In this document: piece after piece, positions 1 to 6,163 of the stretch
Layout: each line of letters begins with the position of its first letter
Numbering within the stretch: position 1 is the stretch's first letter
Assembly: GCA_044371405.1 (NCBI GenBank)
Contig: JBILTS010000128.1
Coordinates: 1 to 6,163, forward strand
DNA from: RGEC01 sp044371405
GTDB lineage: Bacteria > Bacteroidota > Bacteroidia > NS11-12g > UBA955
Direction of reading: 5' to 3'
DNA: 6,163 nucleotides
The notes under the pieces: model-generated
Database searches by the model: none
Seen by the model: only the letters and a program-made list of their open reading frames with translations
What the model was told of the DNA's origin: nothing
Translations under genes and position numbers: made by a program

Positions 1-402
1 TCCCGGTGCCAGGGAAACAGGATGAGTATTGTGGGTACAGCCCCGCGGAACATGACCATTTGTGGCCTCACGGATACTGCACGGGTTACGGTTCTAAATA
101 TCAGCAGTTCTGCAATTAATAGCATTACGGTAACTTTGACTATGCCAACAGGCATGCGGTATGTTCCCGGCTCTGTGAGCGGAACAGGTGTAACCGAAAG
201 CAACATTACCAATCTTAACAGGCCTGTTTTTTCAGCACCCAATCTGGCCATCGGCAGAAATTTTTCCTTCCGCTACCGTGTGCGTTCCAATTGTGATTTT
301 ATTCCCGTTGTAACCGGACCTTCCAATCCAAGTATCAGCATTCGTGCGGATTACAGTGGCAATTACGATGCAGCGTTATCGCTCCCTTTCACCGCGGCCA
401 TT
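1..402 (+). other. DUF11-like beta-sandwich module 1 (A-type), 5' end cut off
   Basis: Residues 1-134. C21 opens a strand pair (ARVTVLNISSSAINSITVTL) leading to the turn MPTGMRYVPGS at residues 48-58. This is the form of the LPxGLxYVxGS turn typical of DUF11/conserved-repeat domains. A later strand, FSFRYRVRSNCD (88-99), ends in C98. C21 and C98 are a plausible disulfide pair. These modules are structural spacers or adhesive units outside the cell. The family call rests on motif resemblance only; the boundaries are approximate. Confidence 0.65.
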
Positions 403-3400
403 CCTTCGCTGGGCTTTGGCACCATCACCAATCAGACATTTACCGGCAATGTGGGTGATAAGTTTGTGCGCAGGGTTACCTTCACCAACTTCGGGAAGGG
501 ACCGTTGCTGAATCTGAGACTGGTTCGGGTAAAAGGCAAAGACCTGAATTTGCGATCAGAAGCGGCTTTCAGCCACCGCTACAACCTGGATTCGGTCATT
601 ACTACTTTCACAAAATTAGATTTTCAGAAGGTGGGCAACAGAGATACTTTTTTAGATCAAAACGAAAGTATTTCACTATCAGATACATTCACCATCACTG
701 GCTGCAACTTACTTAGCACTGCATACGATCTTGCCTGGGGTTGCGATGGTAAGTTCTGTCAGGTAGTGAAAAACACTGCTACCACGTCTATCAGTACGGC
801 CAGTCCGAATTTGCAGGTGGTTATTAGCAGTAATATCCAGCACGTCTACAACAATACCACGGTATCCAAATTTACCATGCGGGTTGCCAATATTGGGCAG
901 ATGACGGCAGTGGCATCCGATGCCCTCATCTTTCAGACGGTAAATCCCGGAGGTGGTTTTTATAACTATTTATTATCCCGAATAGATTCTTCCAGCATCA
1001 GACTCAGAAAGGGCTGGAACGGCACCGCCAACAGGGCATATACTGATACATTTCTTTCCAATACGACAACATCCTGCTGGTCGGCGGGAACCATGGGAGG
1101 TTTCAGACTCAGGTTACGAGACATGCAACCTAAGGATACCCTCTACATTACCTGGGATGTTTACCGCTGTGCCAATGCTAATTGCAACACTGGCTTTTAT
1201 GATCTGGGATGGGGATATCGGGTTTCATATAAAAACCAGTGTAATACCATACTGAGTACCGGTAATCAATGGACCGTGGGCTATACCTATTCGGGCGGTG
1301 CGGTAACACCTTACACACCAACTGATTTGCAACAAAACGAGGTTAAACCCTTCCGTTACACCTTCAGTGGCATGGGAAATGTGCCTTTTCATACCAGTGC
1401 TGCAATACGTATAGACATGGTGCTGCCCAACACACTTACGCACAGTCTCACCAAAACAGATTTTTACATAGACAATCCTAACCTCACTGCCATCTGGTAT
1501 CCCGATAGTTTGAAAATGGTGAAAGATACGCTGAGGGCATTTATGGGTCGCAGTGTTGCTTTTGGACTAACCAATTCAGAATTAACCGTCAGATTAAAGG
1601 GTGTATGCCCAAGCGGAAGCAACAATAATAACCTGCCTCTTACCCTCATTTATGCATATAATCCGAATACCGGTGCTCATCCCAACCTTTGGATAAAGCC
1701 CATCTGTAATACAGTGTATGTGAAGGTGCACTGCCGAAATGTATGTACCCGGGGAGGTATGCTGTTCCGTAACTTTGAATTGTATCGCAGCAATTACGGT
1801 TTGCCCGATAATGACAATAATGGTTTGGCAGACATATCCGGTAGCATAGATAAGCTTAAAATCCGTACCGAAAGAATCATGTTTGGCGATACACTTACCA
1901 CCGTGTTTCGTGGCCGGCCAAGAAACGCATCGGGTATTAATAACTGGCGGTACGGCTACGCAGAGTCGGTTGTTACCAATGGCGATTTTCTTTCTGTGAT
2001 TGACGCCCGACTGGAGGTTTTCAAAGGTACAACCCGCACTTCCGGTACCTGCAATACCGTGAAATGGAGGAAAGTGAGCAGTGGAGTCAATGCCACATTT
2101 TATTTTGACTTTACGGTTGACAGCATTTGGAGAGGGGGTTGTCTGACTTCAACCTACCGCTATACACAAAACGACAGCGTGAGTCTGATAGTAAGGTACC
2201 GTGTATCCAAAAACAGGGGGCAAACCACCCAGCCCATGAATTTCAGTAACCGTTATTATCTTGCTTCTGCGGCCAACCCTACTGCGGCACAGTCCTATCA
2301 GTGCGATACTTTTTCTGGAAATTGTGTGCTTTATGGTTACATATTTCATAACTGGGGATCAGATAATATAAACTATGCCAGCTGCAATGAGCTTGCAGTC
2401 AGCCAGAATTTTTACCTGGGCATAGGCAATTGCTGCAATTATGGCGGGGGAAATATATTTCCGTTTGAATACCGAAGCTGGGGAAGGCCGGTAGCCATGA
2501 AACTAACCATGCCCTCCGGGCTGAAACTGGGCAGAACCAGCTTTATTCAATACAGAACAGCCGGCACCAACAACACGGTCACTGAGCGAAAAGATACCAT
2601 CCCATTCAGACGGGGTAGTACTTACTGGTTCGACTTTGCCAAATATTACAAGGATTCCGGGGGCACGGTGAACTATAGCGATGATGGTTTTCACGGTACA
2701 TTCTGGTATACGGTATATCCAACCTGTGATTTGATTCCCAACGCAACCTACCCAATTCAGTATGATTTTGTCTATGAAAAGCGAGGTGCAATGGGCAAGG
2801 GTTATGACACAGTAACTTCTCAAGTTATGAGAACGCCAGATTTCTTCACTTTTGCGCCGCCTAAACTTACCTTGCAGCCCGCTTTACCCATTGTTTACGG
2901 AACCAAAGATACCGTGGAGTGGGAAGTGAGATACACCAATCCATCCACGACCTTCACCGCCAATACAATATGGCTTTCTCCGGCGAAAAACAGCAATATA
3001 CGGGTGGTTCAGATACGCGACTGGGTTAGGGATACCATTATCAAGCCGGTGAATGATATTTACAGGGCGGGGGCACTGCCTGTTGGGCAAACCAGGCGTT
3101 TCAAGGTGAGGGCAGTATTTAGTAATTGTACACCCGACAGTTTGTTGCTTTTTGGTGGATGGAATTGTCAGGGCTATCCTGCCGATTTTACATCCAATAC
3201 ATGTGCAACTGTATCAACTAAACTTTACCTGGAGCCCCTCAATACCCGATTAAACCTAACCCTAACAGATTCGCTCAGCAAATTTGATCTCTGCTACCCC
3301 AATCGCATGACGCTGGTAATAGAGAACGTGCAATCTGTTGCCGCACATCAGCTTAAAGCCCGCATTACCTTGCCAATTGGAATGGAAATCATTTCAGGCA

Positions 3401-6163
3401 ACAATTTTATCCGTTATCCGCACAAAACAACCGCGGTTAAGCTATCAAATCCAATCCTGATGACCGGAACGACCTATGAATGGGATCTAAACAAGCTGGT
3501 ATCAGGCTTGTCGGCAGGTTTTTCAGGTACAATTGATACCAATAAAAATAAAATCATTATCACTTTCAGGGTAAAAACCAATTGTGATTATGCTTCGGGC
3601 AGTTTTGTCTCAGCAAGGGCCACGTCGAACATTCGCTGTGGTGATCCGGTACCCGCCAATACCGCCTATACCAATCCATTGGAAATAAACGGGGTGGTGA
3701 AAACCATATATACTCAGGTAAAGAACTGGACCGATTCCATATTGCCCTGCGAAAAACCGGCCATTTCGAAAATAAGGGCCGTAATTCTGGGGCCCAGGGA
3801 AACCGATTCCAATGATAGGATTGAAGTAATACTGCCACCCGGTATTTCAAGGGATGTTTCCTATTTCAAAGCAGTACGGAATGCCCCCAATAAAGATTCA
3901 ATTTTGGTAAGCAATTTTAATGGAACCACCCTGCTTTCCTGGCAAATGCCCCGTAGAGTTCAACCTGGAGATTCAGTTGAATTTGATATCCGATTGTCTT
4001 CCAATGGTGCTCAGCTCAGCTGCGGAACCGCAGAGTTGCTCGCAAGAACCATATCTGCCCAAAAATTGGAATGTGTGCCTGAGAATAAAATTTGTAACAT
4101 TAAAGTAGTTACCGGTTCGGTTCTTTCCATACCTGCTGTGGACAAAGGCAATCTTCAATTCAACAGTGTAAGTATCAGCGCATCTACCTTGTTGAATTCA
4201 GATACAGAGCAGATAACCCTCAAATACGGTATTAAAAATCTGGGTAAATTCACCAGCAGCGCCACACCCATCGTAGTCAGGTATCATTATGACAATGACG
4301 GCAATGGCAAATGGAGTAGCGGAGATCTGAGAATCGGAACCGATACAATTCGCAAATCGCTTAAAAAGGATTCTGTTGTCATGGTGAACCGCACCCTGCG
4401 CATCAGGGCGGGGCAGGGTTGTGCCGTATTGGCGGTGATTGATAGTGCTGCCTGTGCCTGCAAATTCGGACAGACAATCTTTCCTATGCCCTATTATCCC
4501 AATGCAGGTCGGGATACCACCCTTTGTTCAGGTTCGCTGTGGAGGCCTGGTGCATCAACTTCCAGGTGGTACAAATACAGTTGGAATCGCCCCGATTTAT
4601 TGGATAGTGTTAATATTGGAAACCCCAGGTGCAGACCCATCAATGCTGGGGTAGCTCCGGATACGCAGTTTTTTCTGCTTACCACCAACCGGGGAGTTTG
4701 CAGTTCCCGAGATACCGTTCGTTTGGTGGTAATGCCACTGCCCGCAATTTCATTCAATAAATACCTGATAAACATTTGTGAAGGGGCGTCGGCATCATTG
4801 ATTAATTCTGTAAGTGGTGGTAAAACACCCTACCGGTGGCATTGGTCACCCTCAACAGGGCTCTCTGATACTGTCCTTCCCATTCCATTGGCAAATCCCA
4901 AAAGCGATATACGCTATACCCTCCGTGTAACAGACGGATTTGGTTGTGTGAAATCCGATACGGTGCGTGTGGCGGTCAATCCCAGGCCAGTTGCAGCTTT
5001 CCAATGGCCCATTACCTGTGCCGGAAGGCCTGTGGCTGTTTCGGACAGCAGCCGCATTCAGCGCGATTCTATCACTAGCCGGCTTTGGAGTTCCTCCGGC
5101 TTCGATACGTTTGGTTTAAAGGTGATAAACTTTAGAATGAATGGACGTTCATCGGTGCCGCTTACGTTGATGGTATACACCAATAAAGGATGTGGCGATA
5201 CCCTCACGCGGGTGGTGGATGTTAAAGCCATACCCAAACTGGCTTTCAATATTCCGTATGTCTGCAATGGCGATTCAAGCAGATTTGCCAACCAAACCAC
5301 CCTCGACAGTGGCTTCATCACCAGCTGGAGCTGGGATTTTGGCGACGGTAAAACAGCAAACATAAAAAATCCGGTGCACCGCTACGCCGATACAGGAATA
5401 CGAACCGTGATGCTGGCTGCACAAAGCAACAACGGCTGCTCTGATACCCTACGCAAAACAGCCCGCGTGTTCCCAATGCCTGCGGCAGCCATCACTTTTG
5501 CCAATGTTTGCTCGGGCGATTCCTTTGCCTTTGCCGATATATCGAAACTATTTGGAGATACCCTGAAATCGCGAAGCTGGAACCTTGGTGTGATGGGAAC
5601 AACTACAGACAGCAGTTTCAAACGAATTGTTTTGCCATGGGGCAAATACCCCGTAACGCTTACGGTTGAAACCCTTCATGGATGTCGTCATACTGCATCA
5701 GATACTGCCAGGGTTTATCCTTTGCCGCAAATGTCCTTCACCGCCGACAGCGTGTGCGAGGGGCTGACCACAAAATTTACCAATTTATCCAAAATCCCGC
5801 AGGGTAGCATAGCCGTCTACAATTGGAAATTCGGTGACGGAAACGGGGCTGCACTTGTTTCACCGTCTAATAAATACGCCCAACAAGGTTGGTATACAGC
5901 CACCTTAAAAGCCACTTCTGACAAGGGTTGTGTAGATAGTGTAAAAAATACAATAACGGTTTTTGCCCCCACGTGGCCTGTATTTACCGTGAATAACCTC
6001 TGTCTGCGTCAAAGTCTTATCAGTTCGGCTACCCACCGCGGTGCGGGCACACCCCTCACATACCGCTGGTATCTGGGCAACGGCGATAGCGTTTCAACGC
6101 AGGGCCTAAACTATACCTACAGCAATTTCGGCACTTACAGTGTTCGCATGCGGCTGGTTACCG
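1..6163 (+). CDS. Giant modular surface/secreted protein with DUF11-like, CARDB-like, Ig-like and PKD domains; internal fragment, both ends missing
   Basis: Frame 1 is open over all 2,054 complete codons, with no stop, start context or gap between domains. The translation is entirely beta-rich. It has diverged DUF11-like modules (residues 1-1375), a CARDB-like module (1376-1497), two Ig-like domains (1498-1660) and five PKD units (1661 to the end). Hand counting gives 48 cysteines, an unusually high number that suits an oxidised, extracellular protein. No hydrophobic stretch long enough for a membrane helix and no catalytic motif was seen. In Bacteroidota, proteins of this make-up are usually exported by Sec and then the type IX system, and act as adhesins, matrix or gliding-related filaments. 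That role is inferred here. The earliest in-frame Met (residue 8) is not followed by a signal peptide and is preceded by open frame, so the true start lies upstream. No frameshift is evident. The gene cannot be named. Confidence 0.95.
403..804 (+). other. Diverged beta-sandwich module 2 (B-type, Cys-x12-Cys with WGC)
   Basis: Residues 135-268. The module starts PSLGFGTITNQTF, continues with GDKFVRRVTFTNFGKGP (152-168), and has a likely acidic loop DQNESISLSDTF (219-230). It closes with TGCN (C235) and AWGCDGKFCQ (C248, C253). The strand 'VTFTNFG' matches the 'xVxxTNxG' strand of DUF11/CARDB-type folds. The C235-C248 spacing of 13 and the Trp before C248 recur in module 7 (C1043/C1056, GWNC), which marks the two as copies of one module type. 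There is no sign of enzyme function. Confidence 0.55.
805..1335 (+). other. Diverged beta-sandwich module 3 (B-like, longer)
   Basis: Residues 269-445. It begins PNLQVVISSNIQHVYNNTTV and has the strand SKFTMRVANIGQMTAVASDA (289-308), equivalent to the 'TN-x-G' strand of module 2. A long insert (about 313-375), rich in Ser, Asn and Arg and holding C359, follows. The later strand TLYITWDVYRCANANC (380-395) ends in C390/C395, then GWGYRVSYKNQC (403-414) gives C414. The layout is like module 2 but with the insert and altered Cys positions. It may be two small domains; the sequence alone does not settle this. Confidence 0.45.
1336..1740 (+). other. Diverged DUF11-like module 4 (A-type without the leading Cys)
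   Basis: Residues 446-580. The strand AAIRIDMVLPNTLTHS (467-482) corresponds to the LPxG strand of other A-type modules, with LPNT in place of LPxG. The strand LTVRLKGVCPSGSNNNN (528-544) ends in C536, as the NCD strand does elsewhere. It is followed by LPLTLIYAYNP and a Cys-bearing tail (C569, C578). No Cys lies 25-29 residues before the LPNT turn, unlike modules 1, 6, 8 and 9, so the disulfide pattern here must differ. The module is assigned by analogy with its neighbours and is structural by inference. Confidence 0.45.
1741..2280 (+). other. Module 5, with a DNDNNG acidic loop
   Basis: Residues 581-760. It starts VCTRGGMLFRNFELYRSNYG, followed by the acidic loop PDNDNNGLAD (602-611). Then come beta-strands around GDTLTTVFRG (629-638), a Cys pair candidate C684/C714, and the strand SVSLIVRYRVSKNRG (726-740). 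That last strand sits where other modules have a strand ending in Cys, but here Asn/Arg replaces it. It does not match any domain I can name with confidence. It is extracellular and structural by context. Confidence 0.4.
1807..1833 (+). other. Possible calcium-binding Asp loop (DNDNNGLAD)
   Basis: Residues 603-611 read DNDNNGLAD. Asp or Asn at loop positions 1, 3 and 5, Gly at 6 and Asp at 9 match the core of calcium loops of the thrombospondin-3/dockerin type. The twelfth position is Gly614, not acidic, so it is not a full EF-hand loop. Calcium binding is inferred from the motif only. Confidence 0.45.
2281..2835 (+). other. Module 6: Cys/Tyr-rich insert followed by a DUF11-like A-type module
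   Basis: Residues 761-945. The first part (about 766-827) is rich in Tyr, Asn and Cys, with C768, C775, C795 and the adjacent pair C811-C812, ending near FPFEYRSWG. The second part has the turn KLTMPSGLKLGR (834-845), then a strand GTFWYTVYPTCDLIPN (899-914) with C909, and the closing strand YPIQYDFVYEKRG (917-929). C812 to the MPSG proline is 26 residues, the same layout as modules 1, 8 and 9. The insert resembles nothing I can name; its Cys count suggests a disulfide-held loop. Confidence 0.5.
2836..3234 (+). other. Diverged beta-sandwich module 7 (B-type)
   Basis: Residues 946-1078. It opens PPKLTLQPALPIVYGTKDTV, with the strand TVEWEVRYTNPSTTF (971-985) matching the 'TN' strand of module 2. 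The later strand RRFKVRAVFSNCTPDS (1032-1047) carries C1043, and GGWNCQGYP (1052-1060) carries C1056, with C1068 after it. The Cys-x12-Cys spacing and the Trp before the second Cys match module 2. This supports descent of modules 2 and 7 from one unit. There is no catalytic signature. Confidence 0.5.
3235..3690 (+). other. DUF11-like module 8 (A-type, best preserved)
   Basis: Residues 1079-1230. C1098 precedes the strand RMTLVIENV, the connecting segment leads to ARITLPIGMEIISGNN (1120-1135) with a clear LPxG turn, and ITFRVKTNCDYASGS (1187-1201) carries C1195. A further Cys, C1213, lies in the tail NIRCGDP. Order and spacing parallel module 1 (C21, MPTG, C98), which is about 1,077 residues upstream. 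The longer middle segment here (EWDLNKLVSGL, 1160-1170) accounts for the larger Cys-Cys distance (97 against 77). This is probably a disulfide-linked beta-sandwich. Confidence 0.6.
3691..4125 (+). other. DUF11-like module 9 (A-type)
   Basis: Residues 1231-1375. C1250 (LPCEKPAISK) is followed by the strand RIEVILPPGISRDVSYF (1273-1289) with an LPPG turn. The segment TLLSWQMPRRVQPGDSVEF (1310-1328) is a typical late strand pair with the 'PGDS' turn seen in DUF11-like domains. The final strand FDIRLSSNGAQLSCGT carries C1341. C1358 and C1365 lie in the tail. The module directly abuts module 8 and shares its layout. Confidence 0.55.
4126..4491 (+). other. CARDB-like beta-sandwich module with an acidic loop
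   Basis: Residues 1376-1497. The segment EQITLKYGIKNLGKFTSSAT (1403-1422) has the 'xVxxxVxNxGxxxS' pattern of CARDB-type adhesion domains. VVRYHYDNDGNGKWSSGD (1425-1442) and the late strands SVVMVNRTLRIRAGQGCAV (1458-1476) and AVIDSAACACKFGQ (1478-1491) complete a small sandwich. C1474, C1485 and C1487 cluster near the end. CARDB domains are generally structural or adhesive in extracellular proteins. The call rests on motif resemblance and would need a profile search to confirm. Confidence 0.5.
4291..4326 (+). other. EF-hand/dockerin-like calcium loop
   Basis: Residues 1431-1442 read DNDGNGKWSSGD. Positions 1, 3 and 5 are Asp, Asp and Asn, 6 is Gly, 8 is the hydrophobic Trp, 9 is Ser and 12 is Asp, which fits the 12-residue calcium loop consensus. 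The flanking regions look like beta-strands rather than EF helices, so it would be a loop inserted in a sandwich domain. Metal binding is inferred. Confidence 0.5.
4492..4734 (+). other. Ig-like/PKD-like domain 1
   Basis: Residues 1498-1578. The opening NAGRDTTLCSGS (1501-1512) is a characteristic start of Bacteroidota Ig-like/PKD-like repeats. It is followed by a YSWNRPDLLDS segment and a TQFFLLTTNRGVCSSRDTV ending, where 'xxGxCxxxDT' is the usual closing signature. C1509 and C1567 are 58 residues apart. A Pro-rich linker (MPLPA) joins it to the next domain. It is a structural repeat in an extracellular array. Confidence 0.7.
4735..4980 (+). other. Ig-like/PKD-like domain 2
   Basis: Residues 1579-1660. 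It has ICEGASASL (1592-1600), the phrase YRWHWSPSTGLSD, where 'WSPxxGLSD' is highly typical of these domains, and the ending YTLRVTDGFGCVKSDTVRV (1639-1657). C1593 and C1649 are 56 residues apart, the only unit that departs from 58. The linker is NPRPVAAF. This is the most easily recognised Ig-like repeat in the window. Confidence 0.75.
4981..5232 (+). other. PKD unit 1, degenerate (no DFGDG motif)
   Basis: Residues 1661-1744. It has the frame of the array: TCAGRPVAVSDSS at the start, a core Trp in SRLWSSSGF (1693-1701), VPLTLMVYTNKGCGDTL near the end, and the KAIPK linker. The WDFGDG signature is replaced by LWSSSG, so the turn of the canonical PKD fold is altered. C1673 and C1731 keep the 58-residue spacing, which supports a common fold despite the loss. 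Confidence 0.65.
5233..5478 (+). other. PKD unit 2, canonical
   Basis: Residues 1745-1826. It has VCNGDSSRFANQTT, then WSWDFGDGKTA with the full WDFGDG motif at 1778-1783, then NPVHRYADTGIRTVML, where 'NPxHxYxxxGxxxV' is the second PKD signature, and NNGCSDTL. C1755 and C1813 are 58 apart. PKD domains are beta-sandwich spacers common in secreted and surface proteins. This unit anchors the family call for the array. Confidence 0.9.
5479..5724 (+). other. PKD unit 3, degenerate
   Basis: Residues 1827-1908. VCSGDSFAFADIS at the start, SRSWNLGVMG (1857-1866) in place of WDFGDG, WGKYPVTLTVETLHGCRHTASDT at the end, and linker YPLPQ. C1837 and C1895 are 58 apart. The late strand 'GxYPVTLTV' is well preserved while the Asp/Gly turn is lost, as in unit 1. 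Confidence 0.7.
5725..5973 (+). other. PKD unit 4, canonical
   Basis: Residues 1909-1991. VCEGLTTKFTNLS, then YNWKFGDGNG with WKFGDG at 1942-1947, SPSNKYAQQGWYTATLKA as the second PKD signature, and DKGCVDSV at the end. C1919 and C1977 are 58 apart. The linker is VFAPTW. It is a close relative of unit 2 in layout and is readily recognisable as PKD. Confidence 0.88.
5974..6163 (+). other. PKD unit 5, cut by the window end
   Basis: Residues 1992-2054. NLCLRQSLISSATH at the start, YRWYLGNGDSVS with a WYLGNGD form of the motif (2023-2028), then YTYSNFGTYSVRMRLVT, the late PKD strands. C2001 keeps the 82-residue register with the previous unit. The second Cys and the linker lie beyond the end of the window. 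Confidence 0.8.

Larger units (their letters stand above)
4492..6163 (+). repeat. Tandem array of seven Ig-like/PKD units with an 82-residue (246-base) period
   Basis: The first Cys of each unit falls at residues 1509, 1593, 1673, 1755, 1837, 1919 and 2001, giving steps of 84, 80, 82, 82, 82 and 82. The repeat is visible at the protein level; no long identical DNA stretch between units was noticed, so the duplications are old. Each complete unit holds two cysteines only. The array is in frame and joined by short Pro-containing linkers. Confidence 0.85.

Noticed and set aside
22..90. ATG at base 22 with a purine-rich AGGGAAACAGG just before it, as a possible gene start
   Set aside because: The frame is open upstream of it, no signal peptide or hydrophobic core follows, and it would begin in the middle of a beta-sandwich module. 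The purine-rich run encodes Gln-Gly-Asn-Arg.
1611..1635. AAC/AAT run encoding four consecutive Asn, as a possible microsatellite
   Set aside because: It is too short and mixed in codons to be a slippage tract; it fits a loop in module 4.
2503..2823. Reverse-strand 106-codon open frame
   Set aside because: It is antisense to module 6, has no recognisable domain and no evident ribosome binding site. Such frames arise by chance opposite long genes.
3255..3266. CCTAACCCTAAC, resembling a telomere-type repeat
   Set aside because: Only two copies are present, and they encode part of an ordinary Leu-Asn-Leu-Thr-Leu-Thr strand in frame 1.
3920..4108. Forward 62-codon open frame in another frame
   Set aside because: It lies wholly within module 9, shows no recognisable domain, and the frame-1 reading is clearly the coding one.
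4439..4654. Forward 71-codon open frame in another frame
   Set aside because: It overlaps the CARDB-like to Ig-like junction, which frame 1 reads without a break into well-known motifs such as NAGRDTTLC.
5058..5645. Two reverse-strand open frames opposite the PKD array
   Set aside because: They are antisense shadows of PKD units 1-3; their translations show no domain features.

Overview
The whole 6,163-base window lies inside one gene. Forward frame 1 has no stop codon from the first base to the last (2,054 complete codons plus one base), so the fragment is open at both ends. No other gene, RNA, promoter, ribosome binding site, terminator, mobile element or CRISPR array is supported. All other open frames, on both strands, are shorter and overlap this frame.

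The protein is a very large, modular, all-beta, probably exported surface or secreted protein. Its make-up points to the phylum Bacteroidota: a long run of DUF11-like (conserved repeat domain) beta-sandwich modules, then Ig-like domains opening with the phrase NAGRDTTLC, then PKD domains with WDFGDG-type motifs. It is rich in Asn, Thr, Ser, Asp and Tyr, and shows no membrane segment or enzyme active site. Base composition is moderate by eye (not counted). Class or genus cannot be told. The missing N-terminus should carry a Sec signal peptide, and the missing C-terminus is likely to hold more PKD domains and a type IX secretion (gliding-motility-type) sorting domain. Both of these are inferences from family knowledge.

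Layout by residue of the visible fragment. Residues 1-1375 are about nine diverged beta-sandwich modules. Several (A-type) carry a strand ending in an LPxG-like turn, followed 49-71 residues later by a strand ending in an Asn-Cys or Thr-Cys motif. Others (B-type) have a 'TN-x-G'-like strand and a Cys-x12-Cys pair with a Trp-x-Cys motif. Residues 1376-1497 are a CARDB-like module with an EF-hand/dockerin-like Asp loop. Residues 1498-1660 are two Ig-like/PKD-like domains. From residue 1661 to the window end there are five PKD units, the last cut off.

The most regular structure is in the last 1.7 kb. Each Ig/PKD unit has exactly two cysteines, 58 residues apart (56 in one unit), and the later units repeat every 82 residues exactly. 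No new defence, metabolic or mobile system is visible. The likely role is an extended, disulfide-pinned stalk for adhesion, matrix or gliding, and this is inference from domain content alone.
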